From the NCBI GenBank assembly GCA_021234155.1, contig JAJEKV010000057.1, positions 3,567,821-3,631,820 of the forward strand: DNA of 64,000 nt, in the 5' to 3' direction. Of the stretch, positions 45,028-56,813 are shown piece by piece. Every line of letters starts with the position of its first letter. The stretch's first letter is position 1. The notes below the pieces were generated by a model. That model was not told the DNA's origin and made no database searches. It saw only the letters and a list, made by a program, of their open reading frames with translations. The position numbers were made by a program, and so were the translations under genes. Source of the stretch: Isoetes taiwanensis (Eukaryota > Streptophyta > Lycopodiopsida > Isoetales > Isoetaceae).

Positions 45028-45876
45028 TTAAGTCGTCATTGACCCATATATATTTGCCCTAAGCAATGTTAAACCGCATAACCCGAGCCTTCGCTTCCTT
45101 GGATCGCACTTCACCAATACATTCCGTGTTTCTTCCCCCTTCCTTCCAACCCGGTATGCCTCCAAAATATCCACCTGCACCTGCATATTCTCTGCAAGAA
45201 ATGTTTGAACAGCCATGCTTGTGTCCTCATTCTCCTTTTCTGGTAGGCCAGAAATTCTGAAATTATTAGCCTTTGATTCCCTTTCATGCATATCAGCCAA
45301 GTGCTCCATTTTCTCATTCAAAGCATCAATTGCTCCTTGAAAACCATCATTTGAGCCCCTATTCAAGTCTCAAATTTTGATCCATGACCTGCTTTGTCTC
45401 TCGATACGCTTGCTAGCTGCTGCTTTAGCTCTACATTTTCACTCTTTAAAGAACACAAAGACTCATTCATACCTTGCAAAAGCTTAAGCATTTGTGCCTG
45501 ATGGGCTGCCGCCTCCTTCCTTGCCTGCTCTGCTTCCTTCCTGGACTGCTCCATGGATTCTAGTAGCTTCATCATCACCGTAAGCAATTGACCCATTAGC
45601 ATCTCTCCTCCCAAGAATCCAGAAAGCGCCATAGCTCGCTGCAAATCAGCCCCAAAGACAGGCCCAAGCCCTCTCGATATGTCAGCCTTCAGCCCCAAAT
45701 CGGTTTGCCTCTGCCTCGAGATTCCGCTGGTACCGAGTCCCCATCCGAGGTGTCATCCGAGATGTCTTCAGAAGAACTTCCTTGCCCTGCCTTTTACATT
45801 CATTTTTTACCTTCTTGACATTGCCTACCACAGATTTATTTGCCCCCAGGGAGCCAGAATCAGCCTTGGAGCCCAC
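45028..45876 (-). pseudogene. LINE B ORF1 (fragmented)
   Basis: Coiled-coil part MMKLLESMEQSRKEAEQARK, SLKSENVELKQQLASVSRD; RRM-like part RESKANNFRISGLPEKENED and VDILEAYRVGRKGEETRN. It aligns with LINE A ORF1 over the coiled coil and RRM but in two frames, with a break near 45365. Confidence 0.78.
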
Positions 45877-45969
45877 CTCCTTGGAGCCCTTTTTCCCCTA
45901 TATCTTATCTGTCTCCTTTTTAGGATGTTCCATCCCATGCACACGATCCCCGGAAAATGCCAATTCAGA

Positions 45970-46092
<123 letters not shown>

Positions 46093-46118
46093 GAAATGAA
46101 ATGTATATATAACATCTA

Positions 46119-46132
46119 TGAGACCATCAGGT
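46119..46132 (-). other. LINE 3' stem-loop
   Basis: AGACC-ATCA-GGTCT, about 30 nt before the ATTTC tail. LINE B has AGACCACCGTGTCT at 41566-41579 in the same position. Conserved 3' hairpins are often the recognition site of the element's own RT. Confidence 0.45.
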
Positions 46133-46172
46133 CTAGAAGACATACAACTTTCCCCCTACATTTTTTTGTACA

Positions 46173-49100
46173 TCAATCATTCGTTTCCAATGTACCCTCT
46201 GTTAGAGTATCAATGAGCTCACTCTCCTCCATTTCATATATATCTAATAAACATTTATAATTTTTAATGGAAGTCTCTCTTACCTTCATCACCTCTAATA
46301 AGTAATCACTAGATGTAGCATTTGGTAGTTGGAAGAAACCTGCCAATGTAACTTCACTTGATATACCAAAACGAAATCTCAAAAAGATATGATGGACATC
46401 GCAGATTAGGTGCTCCTCATCCTCTATATCATCCATACCGCTTGACTTTTACATATACGTCTATCTCGAGGTATCCTCCCCCACCTGCCTACCTCCACTC
46501 CTAGATGATGTGAACTAAGTCTCAATCTGCAGAGTAGATGCCTCCGATAATATGAACCTTTCCCTATGAGATGAGGTCCTTCTCCCAATGACGGATTGAT
46601 TTTTTCCCTATAATATTGCATCTTTATTCCTGGATTTTGCCACATTTTGTTTTGAGCATGCCTCTGAACCCACCAAAACAAGTCTCTTTGGTCTGTTGGC
46701 ATATCATCCAAACACATCCCCCATTTTTGTAGCCATTTTCCAATTTCTGCATACCACCCTTTCATTGTACTATGTATCATAGCTAGCTTAGGCAGTCTGG
46801 TTGCCTCCATTCCATATATCCTCAAGAGGTATTTCAATGTTCGATATAGTGCTTCCACCTCTAAGCTTACTAGACCTGCTTCAGCTAACATCATCGGGTA
46901 TGGGGTTTGCATTTTTACTCCCAGCTCTGTCAGTAAAAACTTCTTCTGTACTTTTTCTACCCTTTTCCACATTTCTTGGGATAATCCTGGACCCCACACT
47001 TCGCAGCCATAAAGCACAACACTTCTCACCAAGGCATCATATAAAATCCTCTTCATTTTCCAATCCACTATTTCCGCTTTCCTGCATTGTCTCTGTAACG
47101 CATATAGGGCCTTAACACCTGCATCTGTCCTTTGTTCCACTGCCTTATTCCAGCTATAATTGTGGTCTACCACAAGTCCCAAATACTTATATGTATCAGA
47201 TATTTCAATCTCTTGCCCTTTATAAAGAAAGTGGAAGTTCGGTTTTTTCAGCCCAAATACTAATATCTTTGTTTTGGTCAAGTTCACTTTCATACCTGTT
47301 TTATCACAAAACGAGGCCAGAGCATCTATATGTTTTTGCATGTCCGTTGCTGATCTTGCAAACATCACTATATCATCAGCATACAATAGAAGCAAGATTA
47401 CATACCCTGCTAGCGTGGTACCTCTTTCGCTATTGCTTCGTAACCATTCCTCTAGTTGGTCGATATACAATCCAAATAGAGTCGGAGATAAAGGGCAACC
47501 CTGTTTCACTCCCGTATCACTAATTATTTCCTCTCGACCTTCCTGGTTCAAGGGAAAAGAGAGTTGTACAATCACCTTCTCATACAAAGTATTTACCGCT
47601 TTTCTCAATTCCTGTGGTACCCCAATATTTTGCATATGATCCCATATGTTCTGCCTTTTTAACATATCAAATGCTTTGGTGAGATCTACAAATAACGCAA
47701 ACAGTGGCTTCTTGGTTTTCTTTATAGAATCTGTCACTGCCCTCACTGTAACTAAATGGTCCAATGTTGACCTATTAGGACGGAACCCTGCTTGGGCTTC
47801 AGCTCTGATTTCATTCTCTTCTGCCCATGAACTTATCTTTTGTTCCAATATTGTCGCAAACAACTTAGCAAATAGACTACTAACCATCACCATCCTGTAA
47901 TTATTAGGGTCACGAGGGTCTCCCATTTTATGTATCGGTACCACTCGATTCACTTGCCAAGTTCCTGGAAAACCATTTATCAGTGCATCATTCATCATAC
48001 TGGTTATGACTTGTATGATTTTAGCTCCCGCCCATTTTAACATTTCTGCCACCATCCCATAAGTGTCTTTAGCTTTACCACATGACATTTTTTTAATCCC
48101 ATTAAATACGTCACTTACTTGCAATATCAAGGTTGGCTCACCTTTATTTATCACCTCAAAGATTGCCGTATGTGATACAACTTACTTACCTCGAAAGCGA
48201 AGGAGTTGATCCACCTCCAGCATGCATTCTTGCTTCTTCTTTTGTTTAAGTCTTGTCCAAAACTTCTTCGGATCCTTTAAAAGTTCAAAAGCTAGCTCTT
48301 CCTGTTTGGAGTGGTAATAGGCCCTTTTTTTCCTCCTAACCAGTTTGCGATATTCCACCCTAATGTTATGTTTGAACTCCAAACTGGCCTGTTTAAATTC
48401 TGCATGCTTAAGTCTGCATTCCTGGTCATACCACCCATTGCACGGTAGCCCCTTAAGCTTTCGTCGGGATACAAAGCATATTTTTGCAGCCTCTATGAGG
48501 ATTTTTGTCAATTGTGCATCTATCTCTTCTGCTTTTCCAGACCACTCAGTGGCATAAGCCATGCTTTCACAACAGTCCATAAACATATCTTCCTTATGCT
48601 TCTTCATGCATATATTGATATTCCCTTCCTGATTTGATTTCTCACCTGTATATGTATATGTTTTATTGCCTTTCACTTCCAAATCCATCACAATGGGGTA
48701 ATGATCAGATGTAGCTACTGTATCCTCTACAAAGTAATCCCTGATCCTCTCCAGCATATTGATACTAGTCAAAGTGACATCCACAACACTAACTCCTCTG
48801 CCCAGTGACCCTATGGATGTGCATTTACCAGATAAAGGGAATTTTTGAATACCATTAAGCACTACTAACTCCAATCCACTACACATATTCAGTAAATGTC
48901 CACCTTGTGGCTGTACATCAAGACAACCATCGTCTGTGTGCCGGGATATTCCCATTGCCTGCATTGTCTCCTCATCAATTCTCTCCATCCAAATGGGTTC
49001 CCCAGATTCAGCTGCAATGTATGCTTGTCTGTTTGCTATTCTCCCATTAAAATCACCCATGATAATAATTTCTCCTTTTTCCCCCAAGTTCATAGCATCC

Positions 49101-49510
49101 TGTTCCAGATGATGAAATGGGTCATCTTTGTCCATATTCTCTGCCTGATAAGTAGGCGATTCCCTTGGAGGGAAATAACATCCCGCAATAAAAAGCCTGT
49201 TTTCTCCTCCCATAACTTCTATCCACATAAATTGTTTGGATGTATCCCTCTGAATACTCCCAACCATAGACTTTAAACTGTTCTTTATGTAGCAAGCTAC
49301 TCCTCCGAAACCCTTCCTTCTCCAACCTTTTCTATTCCACACAGAATGCAATAATGTAAAGCCAGGTATTTCCGGTAATCCTTGTTCTTCATTTTCATGC
49401 GTCTCGACCATAAAAATTATATCCCAGGATTTGAGAATATTATCTAGCAAAGCTACCTCTGTTGTTTTGCCATTAATATTCCACAATGTAACTCTGATGG
49501 TCTCTATTTC
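46173..49510 (-). CDS. LINE A ORF2: endonuclease plus reverse transcriptase
   Basis: The nuclease part (from TLWNINGKTTEVALL) has SWDIIFMVETHENEE (catalytic Glu), IAGCYFPPRESPTYQ, IIIMGDFNGRIANRQ and TVATSDHYPIVMDLE. The RT part has KKMSCGKAKDTYGMVAEML, RVVPIHKMGDPRDPNNYR, FVDLTKAFDMLKRQNIWD, GVKQGCPLSPTLFGLYID and LLLLYADDIVMFARSA. After the thumb come KVQKKFLLTELGVKMQ and a C-terminal SHHLGVEVGRWGRIPRDRRI followed by EDEEHLICDVHH, like the Cys/His tail of LINEs. Breaks: one in-frame TAA at 48184-48182 and one single-base shift near 46430. Frame is shared with ORF1. No start ATG is obvious; translation probably depends on passing or restarting at the ORF1 stop. Confidence 0.9.
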
Positions 49511-50596
49511 CTATTCAATGAAGACCTTGCCATTTTTCCAGTATGCTTTTTGATTATTCCTTCTAGCCTCCTTCATCCTTGCAATTTCACTTTGCCGGCT
49601 CTCAAGCTGTGCAGGAGTTAGGTCCTCATTTATCCAGATATCCTTTCCCTTCAGATTCATTCTTTTTTTCAGTACATTTGCTCTGTCCTCTTTAGAATCA
49701 AATTTAACAATGACATGTCTTGGCCTCTCTGTTTTCTTCCCTACTCTAAATGCACTGAAATTTTTAACAGGAATGTCCATTGTCTCATTAAACAAATGAA
49801 ATACCTGCTCTGCACATCGTTCTCCTTCACGTTCAGGCAGCCCCACAATCCTTAAGTTGGAAGCCCGCCTCTCCTTCTCTTGTTGTTCCAACACTTCGCT
49901 CATCTTCGTGTTTAGTTTGTTCACAATTTCCCTGAAACTTTCTTCTCCATCGTCCTCCTCTTCACTACTAGAATCATCCTGCTGCTGCTGTTGTAACTTT
50001 GCAATTTCTTCCTTCAGTGTAATATTTTCCTGTCGCAGCTCCTTCATAGTTACAGAGATGTCTTGAAGAACTTTGACGAATTCCGATTCACGAACTGCAG
50101 ATTCTTTCCTGCTGGCTTCTAGAGAGTCTACCAGCTTCATCAAAATGCTATTCATATTGAATAGCAACATTACCATCTGATTGCTATTGCCAGATCCTGC
50201 CATTTGCTGCTGCTGCTGCTGCGTTTCCCCTGTTCCAAACAATTCAAAGCTCATATTTCCAAAAGGTGCAGCAGATTGGCAAAAGGGCAGGCCTGCTGCT
50301 GGACGAATCTGTGCCATGTTTTGTGCCATATCTAGAAAGGGCATCGATTGTGAGCCTGCTTCCCCCTTACATGAAGTCCCTGCCTCAGGCTTTTCCCCAT
50401 CCGACGATTCGGCATCAGAGATAGCAGCTGCGATTATTGCAGACCCGACTTCTGCAGATACGACCTCAGGTATGCCTTTTTGCTTTTTAAATTTTCCTAC
50501 TATTTCTACTACGGAGTCCGTTTTTACCCCTGTGGCAATCCCTGATGTGCCCCCATCGATCTTGGACACAGCCTTGGATTTTCGTGTAGTTGCCAT
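49511..50596 (-). CDS. LINE A ORF1: coiled-coil/RRM RNA-binding protein
   Basis: 361 residues from ATG at 50596, 24 nt from the (GA)n tract. Order: basic N-terminus (MATTRKSKAVSK), Gln run near residue 125, coiled coil about residues 145-245 (SLEASRKESAVRESEFVKVL, ELRQENITLKEEIAKLQQ) with an acidic insert (SSSEEEDDGEES), an RRM-like domain (RRASNLRIVGLPEREGER, FSAFRVGKKTERPRHVIVKF) and a C-terminal domain (KDIWINEDLTPAQLESRQSE, AYWKNGKVFIE). This is the Transposase_22/L1-ORF1p type, common in animal and algal LINEs; typical plant L1 ORF1 has a zinc knuckle instead. It would coat the RNA in the RNP. It ends in TAG in the same frame as ORF2. Confidence 0.88.
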   Translation of the reverse strand: MATTRKSKAVSKIDGGTSGIATGVKTDSVVEIVGKFKKQKGIPEVVSAEVGSAIIAAAISDAESSDGEKPEAGTSCKGEAGSQSMPFLDMAQNMAQIRPAAGLPFCQSAAPFGNMSFELFGTGETQQQQQQMAGSGNSNQMVMLLFNMNSILMKLVDSLEASRKESAVRESEFVKVLQDISVTMKELRQENITLKEEIAKLQQQQQDDSSSEEEDDGEESFREIVNKLNTKMSEVLEQQEKERRASNLRIVGLPEREGERCAEQVFHLFNETMDIPVKNFSAFRVGKKTERPRHVIVKFDSKEDRANVLKKRMNLKGKDIWINEDLTPAQLESRQSEIARMKEARRNNQKAYWKNGKVFIE

Positions 50597-50618
50597 CGCC
50601 CTACAGTAGCGACCTAAT

Positions 50619-50619
<1 letters not shown>

Positions 50620-50704
<85 letters not shown>
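50620..50704 (+). repeat. (GA)n microsatellite tract 3
   Basis: About 85 bp, on the 5' side of LINE A. It abuts the 23 nt leader of ORF1 and could act as a GAGA-type promoter. Confidence 0.97.
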
Positions 50705-50708
<4 letters not shown>

Positions 50709-51229
50709 TTTGGAGGCACCCGAGACGAGAAAGCTGTGATGTCGCTATAGATGAGCCCGAAAGGGATCAAAGTGGGCCAGGTTGACAAAAGAGTGGAGAT
50801 GGTTATGGGCGGGACAGTTGTGTGGAAGGAAGAGTGGAGAGCGCGAAGACGGCAGCAAGGTGAATCAAGGTCAAATCGAAATCCCAAGCTCAAGATGATG
50901 TCTAGAATGAGGAGAAGTGTGCTAACCCCTCCCGCGCATCCATCCAGAGATACCTGTAGAAAAACAGTGAAGGAGCACTACTAGAGTTGAAAATGAATAT
51001 TTGCCAACCCCAAATGTCTTGGATCGGTGAGGTTGAGGATACAAACCCACAAGCTATAGAAAAATAAAGATATGCTTTAAATACAAAAAGACCATACGAA
51101 ATCCAGAAGAACGAAATGGATGCATTAATTTAATGGGTTGAGACATAGGGTGTCACATAGAGGATCAACATTAAAGAATGCTACATAAGCAATAAAACAT
51201 AGGCCGAGTATGGAAAACACACCGCACGA
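50705..51229. other. No gene seen
   Basis: Flank of the (GA)n locus; no ORF with coding character or recognised repeat. Confidence 0.4.
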
Positions 51230-51990
51230 CATCTATTAGCATTGTATTTTATGGGGTCCAAATTATATAATTGGATATTCCCTTTATTTTTTCATGGGTA
51301 GTTCGCATGTGTGCGGCTACCCACTATCCACCATTGTAGAAAATCTGCGGAATATCCAATTATATAATTTGGACGCCATAAAATACAATGCTAATAGATG
51401 TTTGGCTGGTGTACCTGCCGAAAGCTTATCACCGGGATTAAAAAACCCCGCCCTTTCGGGTTTTCGAGGAAAAACCCTAGTGATAAGCCTTCGGCAAGGG
51501 GCTTGGACAAACATAAGGCAGAGAAATCGCTCCCAAAACCCACGAATGGAGAAGTCGAAACAGATGCCGCTCGCCAACCTGTACCTGCACATCACCAACA
51601 CAAAAAAACGTAACAAAACAAACCTCCCCCGTGGAGGGGGTGATCACGCGCCCACGCCGACAAGAAAAACAAAACCTCGTCAAATAGAGGGGCTGGTCAC
51701 GCGTGCCAGGCGACAAAGACAATAAACAAAGAAGGGGGGGGAGGGTGGGTTCAAAGAGAATAAGATACTGCTGAGAGAGAAGAGGAAGCGCCGATGAGAC
51801 GTTGATGCAGAACCGCGCCTAAAATAGCGAACTCCCAACCAGAGAAGGCATGCGCCGCATGCATGCATGCAAGACATGCATGCTCGCCCCATTCTAGAAT
51901 GGCGATCCGATGTCTCGGATCGATGGGATTCTAGAATGGGGCTCGCATGAAACCAACAAACCGCCCGAATACCAAAGGACTTCCTTAACA
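51230..51990 (-). repeat. Family X repeat, copy 4, with inverted duplication of its 3' end
   Basis: H2 (51417-51495) is identical to copy 1. Leader, acceptor-like motif and RY cluster (51849-51883) follow as in copy 1. At the 3' end two 52 bp arms (51230-51281 and 51349-51400, one mismatch) face each other, so H1 (51296-51322) is inverted relative to the rest. Upstream is a near-palindrome around 51890-51940 (ATTCTAGAATGG ... ATTCTAGAATGG with GATCCGA/TCGGATC). Confidence 0.72.
51417..51495 (-). ncRNA. Family X hairpin H2, copy 4
   Basis: Same arms and loop as copy 1 (20736-20814). Confidence 0.6.
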
Positions 51991-52125
51991 AAACTAGGAT
52001 CGAGGATGAAGGTCACAGGATGAAGGCTAAAGAAGAGCCAAGGCCGAGAAAGGACATGCCACAGCATGAAAGAAACGCCAAATTGGCCAAACCAAGCAGG
52101 GAGAAGCCCCTCCCCTGCCTGGATT

Positions 52126-52300
52126 CAATTCAAAGAGAATAAGGTACTGCTGAGAGAGAAGAGGAAGCGCCGATGAGACGTTGATGCAGAACCGCGCCTA
52201 AAATGGCGAACTCCCAACCAGAGAAGGCATGCGCCGCATGCATGCATGCAAGACATGCATGCTCGCCCCATTCTAGAATGGCGATTCGATGTCTCGGATC
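52126..52300 (-). repeat. Family X repeat, copy 5 (5' part only)
   Basis: Direct repeat of 51750-51905 (CAAAGAGAATAAGGTACTGC, AAGCGCCGATGAGACGTTGA, RY cluster at 52228-52261) ending in the ATTCTAGAATGGCGAT block. H1 and H2 are absent. Confidence 0.75.
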
Positions 52301-53382
52301 GATGGGAATCTTACCCTCACACAACGAATACATACAATGTAAAATTTCCCTCTAATAATAGAAAACCGAGTAAACATTTGATCAATTTGATCATGTGTAT
52401 TTCCAATAAGGAGAAACCAATCTTGACTTATTTTTTAAGACACCTAAATCATATGAAATGGTTTTGGAAAAAAAAAAAAAAAAAAAATATTAGTTTTGGC
52501 TCTTTTTTTTTTTTTTTTTTTGGGGAAGAGAAAAAAAGGAAAAGAATCCAAAAAAAAAAAAGGCATCTTGAGACTCAGTGTTGTCTCTAATAATGCTTGG
52601 CATTTACCTTAGGTATATCTTGAAGTTTCTAAGATTATTGAATTGTATTTTGACCTAAAGAAAGTCTTTGTTGGAAAGGAAATGGTGTACCAACTCATAT
52701 TATTCTTGTCCACTAGGAAAAACTCAAGCTCAAGTAAATGGTTATGGACTGGTAATCACGATAGATGGGTGATACTGAAATCCAGCAAAAATTCATCAAC
52801 CCATTTCATATACAAGTCAAATATTAGAGTTTTGTAGGAGTATTGTATAAAAACTTGACAACATATTTTTGTTTTTAATCCTACCAACCTTAGTGTGAAT
52901 TTTCATAAAATCCAAAAATATTAGCAAAATGGCGAATATTAGCTACTAAAGGCAACTCTACTTGGGAGGAGAGCGCCATCAACATATAAGAGGTGGAGGG
53001 GGATCAAGTCTTAGTACAACAAACAATATGAAATTGGGGGAGATTGGCTTAAGCAATCCCTTAGTGATGCAAAAAAACAAACAATTGTCAAATAGACTAA
53101 TCCCCACATAATGCAACAAAAGACAAACAATACCATCAAGTTTACATGCAACGAAGATGCATTTAATTCAGAGTTAAGTAAGATCACTATTAAATTTTCA
53201 CATCATACAACACGAACTGGTTCATGATGTTTTCTCATAATGTTTACAAACAACCAGTTGTGGAAGTTTCTTTATCACTCTCTTCTTCCCTCTTTTCCTC
53301 ACTCCTACAATACGCTAGACATTTCTTTAGTTTCTTTCTTTCTTTCTTTATTTGGTTTTTCTTTTTAAAGAACAAGAAACTA
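52301..53382. other. AT-rich, no gene seen
   Basis: Contains A/T homopolymers at 52470-52560 and a (TTTC)n stretch at 53330-53350. No ORF with coding character. Confidence 0.5.
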
Positions 53383-53980
53383 TATTGAAAAGAATGTATA
53401 ATTACAAAGAGAAGATCAGGAATGTGAAGATACCCCCAAACCTCATTCTTAACATCATCATGCAACATAGAAGTCAAATATTGATCATCCACAGTAAACT
53501 TCCATATGCAATCATTAGCAAGATTAGGCCGCAACGGGATGTTGTTAGCCACTACTTCCTGTGTATAACAGTTTAGCCAAGTCAAACTGTAAGTGTCCTT
53601 AAAGTTAAGAACAGAGTCGATACTAGGCCTGAAAACTAGTTATACCCACTGAGAGCCACCTGCATTGTGGCTTGGGGTGCATGGAGGAAACAAAGCATTG
53701 AAGAGTCAAGGAAATGAGGCAAATGTACTCTAAGGAAAGGTGAGGAGGCCTGAGATCAATTGGAAGGATGTAAAGAGGCTAATGAACTCATAGCTTTCCA
53801 TGCCTTAAGAACCCCCCAAAAGAAAGGGGATGAATGTAAATGCAGCTTCAAAGGAAAAAAACAATACCCAGGGTAGGTATGCGGCAAGCACCAATCATGT
53901 TTTTTATTCTGCAACCATGCATAAGTCGCATTTAATTAAAGTGGGTCACATGCCATTCCCATTTTTTTTTTTTTTTGAAC
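53383..53980 (-). pseudogene. LINE fragment (RT-to-C-terminal linker)
   Basis: On the minus strand, WLPHTYPGYCFFPLKLHLHS, FWGVLKAWKAMSSLASLHPS, then NIPLRPNLANDCIWKFTVDD and NEVWGYLHIPDLL, with stops between. This is the linker typical of plant L1-like ORF2. It ends abruptly at a low-complexity junction near 53375, so it is a truncated remnant. Confidence 0.5.
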
Positions 53981-55129
53981 CTTGTTATTTTACACAAAAA
54001 GGACATGCGAAACTTTTGAAGCCCCTTTATTGCTTTAGAAGATGCCTTTTTTCCTGTGTGAAAAAAAATGTTAAGAAAAATTACATGGTCTTTAGCGAGT
54101 CGAAAAGGTAAAGAGCACATACCAATGAAAATGCTATCTCGCTGTAAACAAAGTGGTAATTTACCCAGAATTTTTATTCATAAATTATTTCACTACATTG
54201 TATTTTACAGTGGTTGAAGAGATCATGATTGTTGGGCTATCACAACTATTACATCATCTTCGCACACAAACCGCCTACTGGGAAAAAGGTCCGAGGTGTT
54301 CTAAGCCACGAAAGCAACTTGAAGATAATAGAAATCTTAACGCGCGGGCCTGCCCAATGCATATCACCAGCCTCTTCTCGTCCTCTTTCTTCAATAAACC
54401 ATGACTTCCGATCACGTCCTTTCTGTTCGCAATCTGGACCGGAAGAGATAAAATCAAGTTAGAGAAGTGACCCTACATACAGTACAAATAAAAAGAAAAA
54501 AACAATCAGTTTTAAGGTCCATTTCTGAAAAAAGCAAGTCTGAGAGCCTTTCTCGACTCGGAAGTCGAGAAACGTAGCTCAGAGGAAAAAAATGGGGAAC
54601 CCCCTTTTTTAGGGCCTTTCTGAGGGCTAGAGTAAAAACACGAGTTTGAGAAAGGCAACTCGGAGTGGAAAACGCAGTTCTGAGGCATTGAAAATGCAGT
54701 TCTAAAGGTTCAGAACAAAAATACAGTTCTAAAGCCAATTGAAATGCATTAAACGTATGCAAACCTATGCATTAAATCTATTAAACCTATGCAGAGTACA
54801 TTAATGTGTTAAAAGAATTATGTTTGGGTAAAATGTAGCACAGAATTCCATATCACTAAATAACTCCTTACATAGTGTTACAAGAAATTCTATCAAGGGT
54901 TTTTCCATTTATATAAGATTTTAATCCTTCGTAAGTTTATTAACTTATCTCTTTAAATAACTATCCCATTGGCCACCCTAAACCCCACCTTTTATCAACT
55001 TATCTCCTTAAATAAATATTCCACTGGCCATAAATATCCCATTAGTCTTAGATAAATATCCCATCCGCCACTCTATATCTTGTCTTGTTCTTATGTACAC
55101 TCTCTTTTTTTCTCCCACCCATGCTCAAG
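53981..55129. other. Non-coding; one strong short hairpin
   Basis: TTTCTCGACT-CGGA-AGTCGAGAAA at 54549-54572 is a perfect 10 bp stem. A loose repeat of GCAGTTCTRAGGC/ACAGTTCTAAAG words lies at 54670-54740. No gene seen. Confidence 0.5.
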
Positions 55130-55180
55130 ATTTGAAATTTGAAATTTGAGATTTTGAAATTTGAAATTTGAGATTTGGTA
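55130..55180. repeat. GAAATTT-type short tandem repeat
   Basis: Seven or so units of (GA)AATTTGA/GATTT. Confidence 0.85.
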
Positions 55181-55343
55181 CACTTGAATTTTGTGCTTTT
55201 GAAGCTCGAAAGCAGATTCTTGTAGCCGATCCTTGAAGCAGATTCTTGTGGCAAGATGAAGCTGAATTGAAGATGTGCTGTGACAGGCTGCATCGAGCAA
55301 AAAATTGGCACAGAAAACCTGTGCCAGGGCTTGCATTTTTTTT

Positions 55344-55900
55344 TTAAATCTCTGAATGCATGTTCTTACGCGCTGCAAAGAGCAAAGAATCGGCCACCAA
55401 GCAAAGAATCGACCTCCAAGCAAAGAGCAAAGACCAATGGCACACATGGTAGACCACATGGCATCTATATTTCCATACCATCCAACAGACTAAGGGTCTA
55501 CAAATGTTAAATGCCCACTTTCTAAAGTGTGGCCACCTAAGAGGGAGAAGGCCGAGGAGGATTTCCTGGCTTGTGAGATGTGGAAAGACGCACAAACAAG
55601 TGCCCAAACAGACCAGATGTGATCATATAAGATGAAACAATGCACTAAAGACTCAAGGGTGGTTTTGCAAACTGGATAAAGGGGCTAACACTTGGGTTTA
55701 AAGAATGAACTCTGATGTTGATTCTTAGCACCGATGCACAACTTGCCAAAGTAAAAGATATTGCTATGGAGGAATATTCTTGTTCTAAACCATAGGCCAA
55801 AACAAACCGATAACTCACATTTGAAACTTCCCAGTTATCAGTGAGGTGAGGTAGGCAGAGGAGGCTGCATAGTGAGATTCTTGTAGCTGTTCTTGACGAA
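55344..55900 (-). pseudogene. LINE C-terminal fragment
   Basis: Minus strand: PLYPVCKTTLESLVHCFILY and DHIWSVWALVCASF (zf-RVT-like, Cys..ES..HCF..W pattern), then VCWMVWKYRCHVVYHV, closely parallel to LVFWMIWKHRCDVTL of the LINE at 17712-20306. Frameshifted and truncated at both ends. Confidence 0.6.
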
Positions 55901-56256
55901 ATCTGTCTTATTCAGCCATAGGCCCACAATGCCATATAACACAGTCTCATTTGAGAAGCTTTTCATATATTCTTTTTAAAATTCTTTTGATATTGGTTGC
56001 AGATCCTCAGCATCTAAAAAATATTTCATCTCTCAAGGACCTCTCCAGTTGCGCTAATAGTGGGCAGAGTCATAGGTTCTAAACATCCTATAATGATAAA
56101 TTGATTTCTGCTGGATTTATTTTAAAATTCTCTAGAATTTGTTTGACTTTAGCATCCTATTATAAAACAAAAACGTTCTGCAATTGAAAATATGGAAAAA
56201 ACATAAATATTACACTGTTAAAGGAGTGCATGCCAAATCCACATGGTCATATATAG

Positions 56257-56279
56257 AAGGAAGGAAGGAAGGAAGGAAG
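56257..56279 (+). repeat. (GGAA)n microsatellite
   Basis: Five to six GGAA units just upstream of the second gypsy element. Confidence 0.9.
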
Positions 56280-56300
56280 TATATTTTAACGTCCGCATAG

Positions 56301-56813
56301 TGTTAGTCCTGTGCCTCCTGGTTCAGGACTATTCATGCATACGACGGACCAGGTCAAGCTTAAGGATCCACAGACAGGCACGGGTCAGTCTTCCAAAGCC
56401 CAGCAGAAGACCAAGCAGCAGACCACGCAGTCAAAGCCTGCGTCCGTCAACAAGAGGCGCCGCTCAGACAAGTGATGGCCCGCCACCGCCCGCGTCAGCG
56501 TCAGCGTGATTCGAGGCACTTCAAGAGGCACCGCCAACATTCCTCCAAATCAGGCCTCTTTCCAGAAGTCGGCACCGAGATCAGTCAGAGTGTCTATATT
56601 GGGCCAAAGGCCATTGTACTATATATATGAGTAGAGCTAGCATATGATGGCTAGATGAGTTTTGAGTCTTGTCTCTTTTCAGTCTTCTCTCAATTGCGAG
56701 AGCTCATGTATGTTCATCAGTGATATCAAGGAAGCATATCATTTTCCTCTCATTGTTCTTTTTCTGTTCGTTTTCTTCTTCTTGTTCTTTTCTTGCAAAT
56801 CCCGCGTGACATA
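56301..56813 (+). repeat. Candidate 5' LTR of gypsy element 2
   Basis: Begins TGTTAGTCCTGTGCC; a TATA box (GTACTATATATATGAG) at about 56616-56631 is followed by CT-rich R/U5-like sequence before the gag leader. The 3' boundary is uncertain (GCGTGACA near 56813 is one option) and no second LTR is found within the window, so extent is inferred. Confidence 0.4.
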
